Position numbers and translations under genes: made by a program
Notes under the pieces: generated by a model
What the model saw: only the letters and a program-made list of their open reading frames with translations
Database searches by the model: none
Told to the model about the DNA's origin: nothing
NCBI GenBank assembly: GCA_018389105.1
Contig: JACATO010000332.1
Location: 1,590,845 to 1,654,844, forward strand
Origin: Nautilus pompilius
Taxonomy: Eukaryota; Mollusca; Cephalopoda; Nautilida; Nautilidae
Direction of reading: 5' to 3'
DNA length: 64,000 nt
Shown here: in pieces, positions 25,170 through 36,635 of the stretch
How positions within the stretch are numbered: position 1 is the first letter of the stretch
Layout of the letters: each line of letters starts with the position of its first letter

Positions 25170-26080
25170 CTGGTGAATAAACAGGTGATCTACCTTCCCC
25201 AAGATCTGGGTAGTTTAAATATTACAGACATATCAAGAAAAATCGGTGAGCAGCAGATAAAAAAAAATGTACTGGGTATTATAAGAGATAGTGGTAGTCT
25301 GAAAAATGATAAATACTTTTCTCTCATCAGAAAGCTAAAGCCTTTAATACGAAGAATGAGGTCGACTCCCCTCATGGTGACCTAGAATTCATCACAAGCA
25401 TAGCAATAAGTTTAGCAAATTCTGCAAAACTTGCTTAGAAAGTTGGAGTAAGAGCAAAAAAACTCTTACGGAAAATTCAGTTTAAAAATAGATAGTATAA
25501 ATCAACCTATTCATTCTGTATCAGAATGCGACTTGTACCTATATCGAGCGTCGAACCCAATTACTGAGCTAGACTATCGGGCGTTATGGAAAGGATGTCT
25601 CAATTCAACATCTATTCGATGGAAGGATCTTTGGAAAACTCCAAAGAATATCGTTTAGACAGCTATACTTGTGAAATCTACCGGAAAGCTGAACTTGGTA
25701 CTCCATTCGATGGGAAATAAATACAAACGGTAATTCATGTTCCGCCAGATAACCCGTGTGTCAGAGGTTGGACATCACGGTCATCCCATCGACTTTATCT
25801 GTCAGCAGCATAAAAACCTATGGAACATAGTCCAAGTTTGGTACAAGGAAATAAAGGTCTTCAACACAGATTTAATCTGTGCCAGCGGGTCTTTGGGTTC
25901 ATCTCTCATAATTCAAAAGATTTCCTTTCGAACCTGGTCTTCTCTGCTCAGCAGATTGCTTGGAGTAGCCGCAGTGCTTAAGAGGACAAAAAATCCACTC
26001 CTGAAGATATGTAAGAAGTTTCTTATGCAAAAAATAAATTGTCGTGAGTTCCAGTGCGCTTGACAGGCAACAAGTTTTGA
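25170..26080 (+). pseudogene. C-terminal ORF2 region of LINE 1
   Basis: Post-RT part of the LINE polyprotein. 25173-25290 encodes YLPQDLGSLNITDISRKIGE, and a similar peptide occurs after the RT in remnant 2 at 29560 (LRDMESLNITNMAREN), which supports their common origin. Around 25560-25640 the frame gives ELDYRALWKGCLN and RWKDLWKTPKN. From 25820 it gives NLWNIVQVWYKEIKVFN and IQKISFRTWSSLLSRL. The Cys/His cluster usual before this point in Tx1-type ORF2 is not readable. The region ends near 26080. Confidence 0.6.
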
Positions 26081-26602
26081 AGACATGGTTAATTAGACAG
26101 ACAGGCCGCCTTCAGGGCAAAGAATTTATTTTTCACGTTTAGATGTTCTTCAAATAAACACTCTCGACGTAGGACGATCTCGTCAATAAAAAAATTCTGC
26201 TTTACAGACGGAAACACCACAGATGCACAGCTGGAGTAAAAAAAATCGATTGTGAGCCGGATAGCAACTAGAAAGTAATTGTAAACGTTTGACAAGGTTA
26301 CGGAAGCCCGTCTTTCCTCTTTGTCAACTAAAACAGATTTTTCGTACAGCTCACGGGGACATACAGAGACTAAACACTGTGCAGATGTAAGCACTTGGGA
26401 AATCGCACCCCCATGCCGTTCTGGGAAAGGAGATTAGTGGCCGGATATTTCCTATATAGTTTCTTACAAAACCTTTCACAGGCGTAGATAAGCCTCTCTC
26501 ATAAAAAGCTCAGACAGCCGAACGTGGAACCGATATAGCCACACCACACAACTTTTTCACTACAGTTAGAATCTTTCTATGCACAATAAATTTTTAAGCG
26601 CA

Positions 26603-26680
26603 AAAACTGTTCCATTTTGTCTTAATTGTAAAGTTTTGGGTCACATCCTAAAATTCTGCTCTATTAAACGGAATAAAAAC
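26603..26680 (+). pseudogene. CCHC zinc knuckle of the LINE ORF1 remnant
   Basis: Frame 2 encodes KTVPFCLNCKVLGHILKFC, a perfect C-X2-C-X4-H-X4-C knuckle at 26618-26659, followed by a basic stretch SIKRNKN and a stop. Such knuckles occur in the Gag-like ORF1 proteins of many LINEs, where they bind the element RNA. Confidence 0.75.
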
Positions 26681-27239
26681 TAAGAGCATCATTCCTCTCT
26701 TCCTCTCCCAGAAGCATCCATTGACAAAGCATGGCCAGTAGGTTTCAGAGGAGGGGTAAGTGGAGACCTCCACACGATACGGCCGAACCAAGGTGCGTCA
26801 GGAGAAAATGGGCAGGCGCGACAGAGAAAACGAGGAAAAAAGGAATACATATCTGGTTTACAGGCGCTTCCACACAAAGAGATTGACGTACAAAAATCAG
26901 CCTTTTTCAGGAACCTCAAATAAAGAGATGGAAGACGACTCTCAAACAGAACTCCCTCGAAAAGCGCAGGAACCGAGTCACCTGGCGACAATGAAGTGTA
27001 TTTGGGGAAAAAATCGGAGGATAAAGTAGATACGCAGACTGTAAGTTTCCCTCTATGGTATTATATTTTTGGACCTAAAGTTTAAATAACCTTCAGAAGG
27101 AAAACGATTTTTAGACTGATATGGATAAGGTAAGAAATGTAGAGAGACCAAATACAAATCTCATTTTAATGTTTTCTTACGCGATTTAGATAAAATAATA
27201 TAGATTTCTTTTAATTAGAGAAAGTAAGTTTAAATGATT

Positions 27240-27930
27240 AATCAGAATTAGGTACAGAATTCTCCAAGCTAAAAGGTAAAAAGTTGTATTTTTATAGCTT
27301 AGACGTACCTGGAGGACGACGAAGTGCAGCTATACTTTTTCATCAATTTGAGATCAGTTTATCCACTCTTATAGGACTAGCAAAAGGACAAATATTACTA
27401 GCTTACATGGAGAGAGTAGAGCAAATAAAAGTGCTTGTGACTTAAATCGACGTTCCTAACATTCTGAGGGAACGCATCGCGTTCTTCAGTCACCTTAAAT
27501 TAGTCTTAATAAGAAGTAAAGCCGTACCCTAAGAATTATGGAAGATTTTAAATGAATCCCCGACCATAAGTTGAATAAGCAGAAGGCGATCATTGATCAT
27601 TTGGAGTCAGATATACAGATCGAAGCAGCTACAATGCTTGTTTTCGCAGATTAATTTGGTAGTCGTTTTTGTACCTGAATATCTACACAATAGATCGCGC
27701 GCGCACTACTCGAATGAATGCAGTGTAAAGACTAGGATAGACGGTTACATTAGCGCTAAATATTACGATCTTGCAGAATGTATTTAATAAAACTATTCCT
27801 TGGACCGACTGTTCTGTATTTCAGATCAGCTTTAACTAAGGCAGAAGCTGGAAGCCCAAGCAGTTGAAAGTTGAACAAACTGTTCTGGCCGACAAGTAGA
27901 GTGCGTTGAAGATTTCTGGACAAATTAGAA
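27240..27930 (+). pseudogene. APE-type endonuclease remnant of LINE 2
   Basis: Eroded but aligned with the other copies: GRRSAAILFHQFEISLSTL near 27318, VLVTxIDVPNILRERIAFF near 27431 (the NIYxPN strand of these endonucleases), RIDGYISAKYYDLAECI near 27737 (the R-I-D-R-I-Y-V-S block), and SSxKLNKLFWPTSRVR near 27858, the WKLN region. The catalytic Asn and His blocks are not readable. Confidence 0.5.
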
Positions 27931-28539
27931 AACGCAAAAAAAAAATAAGTTTACAATTTGATTAGAACTGTGGGACGTAGTTGAACAAAAGATGAGGCAA
28001 ATCTGCATAAAACATTGTCAGATTTCAAAGCGCGTTTAGGAAAGTCAAATAATCTGTCCTTAAGCGCTACCTTAAACCAGAACTGAATCAAGCGTCTCTA
28101 GTCTCCCATAATTCAAATAGAATTTATGTCATTAAAAAACATCTCATGGAAATAATTGGAGAAAATTCAGTTGTTACTAGAAATACAGATAGGGCCCATG
28201 TTATCAGAAAAGAAAAATTTATTAAAGCATTCTGTTTGTTTTTTAAAGAAAATCCTTAATCGATAGGTAAACTAATGGTTCATTTAGAAAATAGAGACTT
28301 CGCAACGTCCTCAACATAAAAGATGTTAGAACGAAGCCTCAGTAGTATAAAGAGTTATTCAGCAACGTAGAAACTTACCCACTAAATGCTTAGCTCTGTG
28401 AAAGATTGATAAACTTTGAAAAATAAAATATACCATTAGAGCATTAAGTAATGACAGTCCATAGAGCAACGGTCATACGACAGAGTTCTATAAGAAGTCG
28501 GGATACCTCAAGGCTAGTGATACGACGATATCAACTAAT

Positions 28540-29440
28540 AGTGCGTTTAAATTAGGACTTCTCTCACTTAACCAACGCAGCGACACGGCTACATTACTAT
28601 ATAAGAAAGGTGTTCGGCTGTGTCTAGATAACTGGCGACCTAATGGTTTCTTAAACTACGATTACAAATAAATCACCAAGGCATTAGCAAATAGATTAGC
28701 TAAAGTCATGAACAAGGTAAAAGTAGACCAGATCTGTCCATTTTGAAAGCGACCTATTTAGATTATCTCCAACTAATCAGAGAAATACTGCATAATATAG
28801 ACATAAATATCAGCAGCAGTTCTGATATCCACTGATCAGTTTAACGCTTTTAATAAGGTAAAATAGAGCTTTCTCCTAAGTTATTAAAAAGGTATAACTT
28901 CAGTGAAGACTTGATCTGATGAATTAACTATGCTACACTGATGTCCAGACAAAAATTTGTTAAAATAGTTTTGTATCGGCTCACTTTAAACAAATTCTAC
29001 AAGTTAGCTCTCCTAGCGCCGTACTTCACACACAGGAAGGGGAGATGGTGTCCTGCAAAATTCGGAGGAGGAAAGAATAGTTGGGATCCGATAACCGAAA
29101 ACAGAATCACTAAATTCTTAGCTCGTCCTCACCACGAATGTACTGTGAAATCAGAAAAGCGTTGCGTGGTGTTTTTTCTGCACTCATGCTCTATAAGAAT
29201 GCATCTGGTGCCTGAATTAATTACTCCAAGACGGATGGAGCGTGCTTTCTATCTCTTCAGAGAAGCCGAAGCTTCCCTTTAAAATTCTGGATTTAGCTCT
29301 CTCCTTACGTGGAGATATAAACGTAGATTAGGGCAATTACCAGAAATCAACTGATAATATAAAACAGAACATAATTATTGGCGATCTCAACCTTAGTTAT
29401 GTAGATAAGAAAATCGTATAAGTAGCAAAAATACTCTCCA
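28540..29440 (+). pseudogene. Reverse transcriptase remnant of LINE 2
   Basis: All in frame 1 with scattered stops: LLSLNQRSDTATLLYKKG and LDNWRPNGFLNYDYK at 28558-28668, the opening RT blocks (LLYKKGDxxxLxNWRPIxLLNxDYK in relatives); ITKALANRLAKVMNKVKVDQ to about 28735; and AAVLISTDQFNAFNKV at 28813-28860, motif A with its catalytic Asp retained. Later, RKGRWCPAK near 29035 fits the RQGCPLS block (motif B), and IIIGDLNLSYVDKK near 29370 sits where motif C (YADD) belongs, with only one Asp left. Conserved order makes the RT assignment secure; activity is excluded by stops. Confidence 0.75.
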
Positions 29441-30392
29441 GTTACGGTATAAGATCAAAGTGATGTAGATGCGCACTTGCATAGAAAGAGAGAGGCCATA
29501 GACTCTACGTGGCAAGGACGCAAACATCCGGTAGACAAACAGAAAATCCAAATTCTCCGAGACATGGAAAGTTTAAACATAACAAATATGGCAAGAGAAA
29601 ATATCAGCTCAAAAGCTAAAAGCTATGACGCACAGAAAATAGGTAAAATATTTAGTATAGATGTCCTACGCAATCAACTTAAATTGTACCAAATAAATTA
29701 AATGTTTTGGTAAATACTATAAGAATAGATTAACAGTATGCAACAAGAGCAAACAGACGTTTATAGAGAATTCAACTATATTCCATTACGAGGTCTGGCA
29801 GGGTACTTCATTTGAGGTCCATTTCCATACCGTAACCTATAGACAAATGCACAAAACTTCTCTTTAAATAGATTTTCTGGCATTCACCGGAAAATCGTTC
29901 AAATTTATCCTGATAGACTCTCCACAAAAACAAAACAAAAAATGTTTATTTTACGAGAAAATCGGCGACGCAGTAGACCACGGCTTTGTGAGATATAATC
30001 TAAACTCTGGTCAAGGAACAAAATGTCGCCGGTGCAAACTAAGTTTGCGCCGACTACGTTTGGATTCACTCCACACAACAGAAAGGAATCGCCTTTCGGA
30101 CTCCCTGGGTTTCTCTGCGGAACCGGTCGCCTGGAGTAGGTAAACAGGTTCTGAAAACAGCGAATCTATTCCAAAGGAATTAAACTTCCGAAATATGTCT
30201 AAGGTTTGGCACACGACACAACGCGATCAATAGTTGCGGCTAGAAAGACAGGCATGATTTGTTTGTATTTTTTTAGAAAGCTGGCTGATCAGTAACACTC
30301 GGGTACTAGAATGGACAGAAATATTTTTTTTCTCACTATTTAAGAAGTTAAATCGTCGAATGTACCCGAGCCGATCCGGGGGCAACGAACGT

Positions 30393-30412
30393 TTTCTTTC
30401 TTTCTTTCTTTC
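30393..30412. repeat. (TTTC)5 microsatellite
   Basis: Five TTTC units followed by six T, inside the 5' part of LINE remnant 3. Confidence 0.9.
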
Positions 30413-30439
30413 TTTTTTCATGCAGCAGTCTAAAGCATT

Positions 30440-31145
30440 TGTCGCCCTTCTCGGTAGATAAACCTCTTAAACAGACTCAGCAGATGGCTGTATTAGTTGT
30501 AAAGTAACCTACACTTGAAGAATAGAAGGATGAAAGACTATTTTCATCAACTCATCGATATCCTGATTTTCAGCCCATAGGGAATACGTAGAGCGTAAAC
30601 TGTTTTTCGGGCAAGCACTGGGTAAATTGCACCTCTCTTGTCCGTCAGAAAGAGGTTGGATAGCAGCAGCCCCTTAATCTAAAATACTTTATTCACAGGG
30701 GTAGGATAAACCTTACCGATAAACAACTACAATGTCCGAACGCTGAAGCGATCTAATTAAACCGCATACACCTATAACTTTACACTACAAAAAATAGTAT
30801 GGCATTGTTAAAAATACTTTGAAAAATATATTACAGAAAGAAAATAAGCAGGGCTCAGTTACTAATCATAGGGAACATTTGTGTGGAAAGATGCGGCTGA
30901 AAAATCTGTACGCAGCACCTGACTTTAAGGATGTCTTTAGAAGTAAGTACCCGGATGCCAAATCATACATTCGTTATTCGAATATGTACACTGTAGCTGG
31001 TAAGACAGACAAGGTATATCTTATCAATAAACTTACACCGTTCTTCCAGGATATAACTCATGAGGTTATTTTCTGGAATGATCACCCTCCACTTGTTAAA
31101 ATGATACTTAAGTGGTCCCAATGGGCCAGGAAGTTAAAAATTAAA
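30440..31145 (+). pseudogene. APE-type endonuclease remnant of LINE 3
   Basis: FSAHREYVERKLFFGQALGK near 30570 is the strand before the Asn site, followed by a broken stretch to about 30800. A 109-codon open frame from 30819 then gives LYAAPDFKDVFRSKYPDAKS, SNMYTVAGKTDKVYLINKL (the ARIDRIYVSxxL block) and IFWNDHPPLVKMIL, the SDHxxV block with SDH changed to NDH. The spacing matches that of remnant 1. Confidence 0.7.
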
Positions 31146-31889
31146 TAACGCTGTTTTGAAAGAGGAATTACATATTAAAACAATCTGCAACTTCTAGGAG
31201 TATTGGAGAGAGCAACAAACTAAAATTACCGACCCTATTTTATCTCGGAAAATAGATAAACGGAAGCGGCTTGAAATTAACATAGAATACTGCCAGTTTC
31301 GAAATCCCCTCAGACATACTACTACAATCACTCTCTAATCTCGGATTTAAAAAAAGAATTTTCTACAAAATACTGTTAGTTTCCCTCAGCCTATAGAGAA
31401 TTAATTCAGTTAAAACAGAGATAAAAACAGATAAATGATAGGATAGCAGAAGGAGCTGAAGTTAGGGCCAGGGCACATTCAGTAGAGAATGTAGCAAAGT
31501 TTTTGTGGATTCGAGAAAAGTATGATCTAAAATAACGTATAACTTAAAAGTAAAGACGGAAACACCTTAACAGAGACAGTAGTTATACTTAGTCTGAAAT
31601 CTCAGTGTTATAAGGAACTGTTCGCTAAATCTGAGATACGTCAGATCGATCAGAATAAGTTACAGGAGAACAAAGAAGGTAAACTGAATCGCTTAGACGC
31701 TGAGTTTTGCGTAGATTATCTAAACATCCAAAAAACAAAACTGTCGCATTAGAGAACAAAATAGCAATAGAATTCCAGAGCAAGTGAGATTCTTAAGCAA
31801 AAATACAGTAAAAGGTTCGGATTTATTTTTCCAGAAACCAAAAGGAGGTGGCCTACTATGCGCTCGAAACAGGGGCTCTCTTTGTTACC

Positions 31890-32470
31890 AAGTGTAGCCT
31901 CAGGATAATCCTGCTTTATAAGAAGGGTAGTATGGAATGCCTAGATAACTGGAAGCTTCCTAGCTTGCTAAACTACGTTTATAAAGTAATAATATAGCTT
32001 TATCAGATATACTATTCAAAGGCTATCGATTAGGTAGATTTTAGTTATTTGTAAACTTTATTAACGATAGAGCTGTGCTACAGAGATACCGGGACAAATA
32101 TTAAACAAAATCGACTATACTTCTGCGTTCTTCAAACCCGATATAAATACGAAAGGGGCCACCTTCTTCGTGCTACACAATGTGTGGCGGTAAGAGGGAC
32201 TCTGTTCGGAGAGAGGGACCGGACGGGTCTCCCCCTGTCATAAGGGATTCTAGTGTCAGCTCGCCGGGTCATCGAGACTAAGGTAGTCGAATTTGTCTAG
32301 TAAGGACGGAAATGCTTGGTAACTAAAAGTACGATCCACTTTCAGGTAGACCTAGGAGGATCAAACATGCTAAAAATAAAGAGAAAATAAATGCTCGATG
32401 TCATCCAAATATAAATAGTCGATGTGTTGTACATTGCCGAAATGGCAAATACTATAACCGGAACAAGTAG
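31890..32470 (+). pseudogene. Reverse transcriptase remnant of LINE 3
   Basis: CSLRIILLYKKGSMECLDNW at 31893 followed by KLPSLLNYVYKVII is the opening RT block seen in remnant 2. GTLFGERDRTGLPLS near 32190 corresponds to the NGxLxExF...RQGCPLS region (motif B). VLYIAEMANTITGTSR near 32428 occupies the motif C position (YADD replaced). Motif A is lost. Confidence 0.6.
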
Positions 32471-33000
32471 AACGCGGCTGTTAGACAAATAAAAGAATAG
32501 CGACCTTATGCAGTCAGTCACCGACCCACTAAAAGTTTAATACCAAGCTAAATAAATGTGCCAAGAATATCATAGAATTATCGATAAAGAATAAACCGAA
32601 TCTTACTGGGAATGGACTTCAATTTAAAGTTAACACTAGGCAATTAACGAAACCTCACAGCAAGATGTAAGATCCTAACCGAATATTGGCGTGAGAAGGG
32701 GAGTCTAAACTCGATGTCTCTAGATTCACACCCAGAGCTTTAGGTATTGGCTAGAAGGTAATGCATGAAGCTCCCGGACTAGAAAGGGCAGGTTCGACTG
32801 AAAACCAGTAAATTCACTGAAATGCTTGCTTTGTTGGAACCTGGATGACGTAGGCGACTATGCCATCTTTCTCTGTTTGTAAAGATGGGGCGGCCTGTGT
32901 CATTGTTCAACGTTTAGCGTAATAAATTAAAAGTCGTCTGGCTATATTTTCTCTGTGCAGGCTCATCTCCGGCTTCTCAATGAGGAATTATTTGGATCGC

Positions 33001-34260
33001 CTTTTAAACTTGTAAATCATTTCGGCCCTGTAGATTATTTATAGTCGCAAGGTTTTAGATGACGGGAAATTCACTCCACCCAATTGATTTAAAAGCAGTA
33101 TTTGCGAATTGGTTTCCAACATAGGTATGTAGTTCAGAAAACCAGGCCATTGACCGAAGCAACTTTTCGGATCGCTGGATAATCAGCATCGTTTTAGGCC
33201 ACTTCAACAACTACGGTGCGTTAGTTATGCACGTTCAAGCACACGCACGTTTCTTACTAAGCTAAACGTCTGATTTAATTGGGTATAAGGCTTTCACTCT
33301 TTTCTTTAAAAACAGGAAACACGGAACACTGAAAAACCAGACTTCCGGGGGGTGTTGGAGTTTGTAAAGTGTTTGCTGCTTCTTGCTGGTCTCGGTATTC
33401 GAACTGAGTTGGGAGAGGGGGTCGGGCGGCAGAAGCAGCTTCGGTCACCATCATCCATGAAAACTTTATCAAATTTCGCTTGTGGTAACAGCGCACGCGG
33501 ACACACTTAAACAGGGCTGCGCTACACGGGTCATCTCCGCTCCGTGTAACTTGGGTGGTGTTTTGGGAGACCCGATAGATTAGGGCGAGCGGCTGCGCTT
33601 AATTCCTTCATAAAGCAGTTTTACTGGTTTTAAATCTGCGACACACTCGAACGAAAGGAGCGAATAAACAGAAAAGGGGCAAACAGAGAATAAACACCAT
33701 TCTTATTTTCTAAATACGGTGTAAACACACAAAAACGGCGATGAGGGATTTAAAAATAAATAAGAAATAAATGTGTTTTTCCCGATTCCCGTTTGGAAAT
33801 CAAAGCTGTGTGAGCGCACGTAGAAAATATTGACACTAGCTTGTTAAATAATTTGAGCCCTGTTCGTTAGTTTTTGTTTTAGTAGATTATAGAAAGCAAC
33901 CGGGCTTTTTTTTTTCTTCTTCCAATAAAACATCCTATGGGATAAACGCTTTTGGGAGGTTCCGAACTCGGGCCCACCGAAATCCGTGGACGTCGTAGAT
34001 CTAATTGAGAGCGCACGTTTCTGCGCTAATTGCCAACGGAATCTCGCAGCCCACTCCACGGCGGTTAGGCTGTTAGCGAGGCGGATATCGACGGCGCTGG
34101 GCTGTTGATTGTAAATGCCTCGATATTTCAGTCTGAACTGACTCCGCGAAAGCGCCGCAGAACGCTCGGAAACGAGCGGCTCTTCTTCGAATTGGGGGAT
34201 ATAAATGAAATCGGTTGGTAGCATTTGTCAAATGCTCCGGGAAAGCTACAGTTCAGGTCC
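33001..34260. other. GC-richer, CpG-containing block of unknown nature
   Basis: From about 33330 to 34220 GC and CpG content is clearly higher than in the flanks. On the minus strand a 126-codon ORF runs from an ATG at 34224 to 33844 (start MLPTDFIYIPQFEEEPLVSE) with many G/C third positions, and a 73-codon frame covers 33496-33275. Neither is recognised. A TATAAAT sequence lies at about 34199 on the plus strand. A promoter or first-exon region is possible, as is an unrecognised repeat; the sequence alone does not decide. Confidence 0.3.
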
Positions 34261-35659
34261 AATGTGGATAATGAATAATTATTTCTCTTGTGTCGTTAAA
34301 AATGGATGAATGAAAGGGACCTTAAAACAAGCACTACGTTTAGGTCTGCAATGATTGTTTTCTTGTCAAAATTTCTTACATGGTCGAAAAAAGATGACCA
34401 GTACAATTCAGGCAAATTTTAGTAAACCTTATTGTATTGGTAAATGAAGTATAAATGAAATTTAAAGTTTAGAAAGTGTAAAATGATCCAATGCGTTTAA
34501 TAGACAAATTTATTATAATTTTCGATTATATTAAACTGGAAAATGGAATTTCAGAAAAACATTTAGTGGTAAATGCTTACCAAAAATTTCATATGTAGTG
34601 CATTTCAGCAGCATATAAAACAAATAGAATGGAGGAATAGTTAGCCGGAGTAATAGAAATTAAAAACGAAGTTTTAGTTTATAGATAGATTCCTGGTTCT
34701 TCCATGTCTCGAATATGATGTTGCAAAAATGTTGATTTATTAGAAAGAGCTATGCAGAGATTTAGCAGATGAATTTAGGTTTTAAGTGTTTGAAATACCC
34801 TGAATTTAAGAACACGGTGCTTAGTTTGAGCGTTTTCTGTCATTATTCGTAGAAATGAAATATAGAAACTGCAAAAAGCTAATTTCTACTTTCCGTAAAT
34901 AACACGTCACCAATAGCTTTCTGTTTTTATTTATATCGAAGTAGTTTAAAGTTTAGAGATTTATGAAGGGAACTAATATATATTTTTTCCTTCAAATAAT
35001 TAGAAGTGTTAAGCGTGTATTATTATTAACAGGTATGCGAAACTTGCTAACGAACGTGACGTTTATCAACCGGAAAAAATACAGATGATGTGACGATGCT
35101 CATCAACTGTCGTTTGGCAAAGAATACATCAACATTTAGGAAAATTAATTAAATGACAGGACCAACTTTCCCCACCTTGACCTCGAAGTTTTGATGAAGA
35201 CGCTTCTCATTACCCAAGAACCATAAACAAGAATCGAGGTTGTTGGTGATAGAAATATTTTAATTAGGACTAATTAAAATAAACGTTTAAAATTGAATTC
35301 AAAATTTATAAATAAATAAATGCACGCCTTTGAAGTTAAAAGAATTGAATTTCCACTGTATTTTTAAAAATAAAGAAAAAGCAGCGCAGTTTGATAACAT
35401 ATGTTGTGCTGCTTCAATTTAATAAAATACAAAGCCAGAAAAAAGTAATTTACTGTATATACCGCAATATTACAACTTTAATGAACATGGTCACTTATCG
35501 ATCCTGCAGAATGTGTGGAGACATTTTCCAGCAATATCGAATTAGGTCGTTAAAAATGTTTTATCGGGTTTTGTAGTGTGTGCTTTGACATACATTATGC
35601 AAAACTTACGCTTTTAAAAATCATAAAATGGATATTTTTTTCAGGGTTCTGAGTAAAGC
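34261..35659. other. AT-rich DNA, no gene seen
   Basis: No feature recognised between the GC-rich block and the mariner relic. Confidence 0.5.
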
Positions 35660-36635
35660 ATGAATAGAAACGTTTTTCGTGCCATTTTGCTGCACGATCA
35701 CAAATCTGCCCATAGATCGAGCGAGGCAACTCGTAACATTAAGCAGGCATGTGGTTAGGACACAGCAAATGGGCGCGTTGTAGAGCGATCGTCTGCAAGG
35801 CTTTGATCAGAAGATGAGAGCCTCGAAGATAAGGAAGGTGGTGGGCATCTTTCCAGCTGTGATGACGACCGTCTGAAAGCCGATCCAAGAAAAAACAGTG
35901 AGAAATTGCTGGAGAGCTTGACGTAGGCACTGCAACTTTTTCCCGGCATCTTGACGCAATCGGCCAGGTGAAAAGGCTTGACAGGTGGGCGCCTCACGAG
36001 TTGAATGAACAACAAAAAAATCGTCGATTGGAGATCTGCTCTTCGCTTTTCATAAGAAACAAAAACGGCCCATTTCTTGACCGAATCATTACGTGTGATG
36101 GAAAATGGATCCCTTACGACAATCGCAAACGATCAGCACAGTGGCTCGACAGAGACAATGCGTCTAACCAGATTTCAAAACCCAGCCTCTAACCAAAGAA
36201 GGTCATGGTCACTGTCTGGTGGACTGCAAATGGTGTCATCCACTATAACATCTTGCTACTTGGCAAAACCATCACAACTGGAAGGTATTGTCGTGAATTA
36301 ACCGTTGTTCATCAGAAACTCTCCCAACAACAGCCGCCATTGGTGAATCGAAGAGGTACAATCCTGCTCCACGACAATGGTCGTCCTCATGACTCCTCAG
36401 AGGGTACGAAGTTCTCCCTCACCCAGCCTATTCACCAGACCTTTCTCCCACAGACTATCACCTTTTCAAACCCAACACCTTCCTCCGTATGAAATCCTTC
36501 TCCATCCCAGCACCAATTTAAACCGCCTTCCAAACGTTTATCGCCTCTAGAAATCCAGATTTGTTTCAAAAAGGTATAAATGCGCTTGTAACTCGTTGGC
36601 AGAAGTGACTGATTGTAATGGAACTAACATTTGAA
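35660..36635 (+). pseudogene. Mariner transposase relic of the SETMAR/Hsmar1 type
   Basis: A DD34D transposase remnant. It starts at ATG 35660 (MNRNVFRAILLHDHKSAHRS) and passes EATRNIKQACG and EDESLEDKEGGG (N-terminal helix-turn-helix with two stops). After a frameshift it reads RLDRWAPHELNEQQKNRR, a hallmark of this mariner group, then FLDRIITCDGKWIPYDNRKR with catalytic Asp 1 (usual TCDEKW). A TAA at 36190 interrupts, then VMVTVWWTANGVIHY and ILLHDNGRPH (Asp 2, usual HDNARPH). A second frameshift at about 36395 precedes GYEVLPHPAYSPDLSPTDYH with Asp 3. It ends near RWQK and DCNG at about 36620. Length matches the ~345 residues usual for the family. All three Asp remain, but two frameshifts and at least three stops kill it. 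No inverted repeats were found. Confidence 0.88.

Larger units (their letters stand above)
23150..26090 (+). mobile_element. LINE remnant 1 (Tx1/L1-like), reverse transcriptase deleted
   Basis: A non-LTR retrotransposon remnant with its parts in the expected order on the plus strand. An ORF1-like stretch at 23320-24120 contains LLGEYGKMLVRLVWYP (as in Tx1-type ORF1 proteins) and, near 23670, a decayed Cys-rich segment CGACRSEVAH where a zinc knuckle would be. An endonuclease follows (24240-24800), then a linker to about 25150 and the C-terminal region of ORF2 (25170-26080). About 1.8 kb expected between linker and C-terminal part, including all RT motifs, is missing at about 25150-25170. Multiple stops and frameshifts show it is long dead. 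It is followed directly by remnant 2 in the same orientation. Confidence 0.7.
26091..29720 (+). mobile_element. LINE remnant 2 (Tx1/L1-like), nearly full set of domains
   Basis: Directly follows remnant 1 in the same orientation. Order on the plus strand: ORF1-like region 26100-27020 with a CCHC zinc knuckle at 26618-26659; endonuclease remnant about 27240-27930; linker; RT about 28540-29440; post-RT region to about 29700. About 3.6 kb remain, which is short of a full element (usually 5-7 kb), so internal deletions are likely. Stops are frequent in every part. The sequence is more AT-rich than remnant 1. Confidence 0.7.
29740..33000 (+). mobile_element. LINE remnant 3 (Tx1/L1-like)
   Basis: Third copy in the same head-to-tail orientation. 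The endonuclease (30440-31145) and RT (31890-32470) are readable. 29740-30440 is presumably its 5' part but no ORF1 motif is clear, apart from a short CRRCKL. The 3' part after 32500 is heavily broken and its end is uncertain. Relative to full elements the RT has lost material between the first block and motif B. Confidence 0.6.

Noticed and set aside
33370-33430. GTATTCGAACTGAG resembling an inverted tRNA B box, hence a SINE or tRNA gene
   Set aside because: No matching A box at the right distance and no cloverleaf could be drawn; no tRNA or clear SINE was found anywhere in the window.
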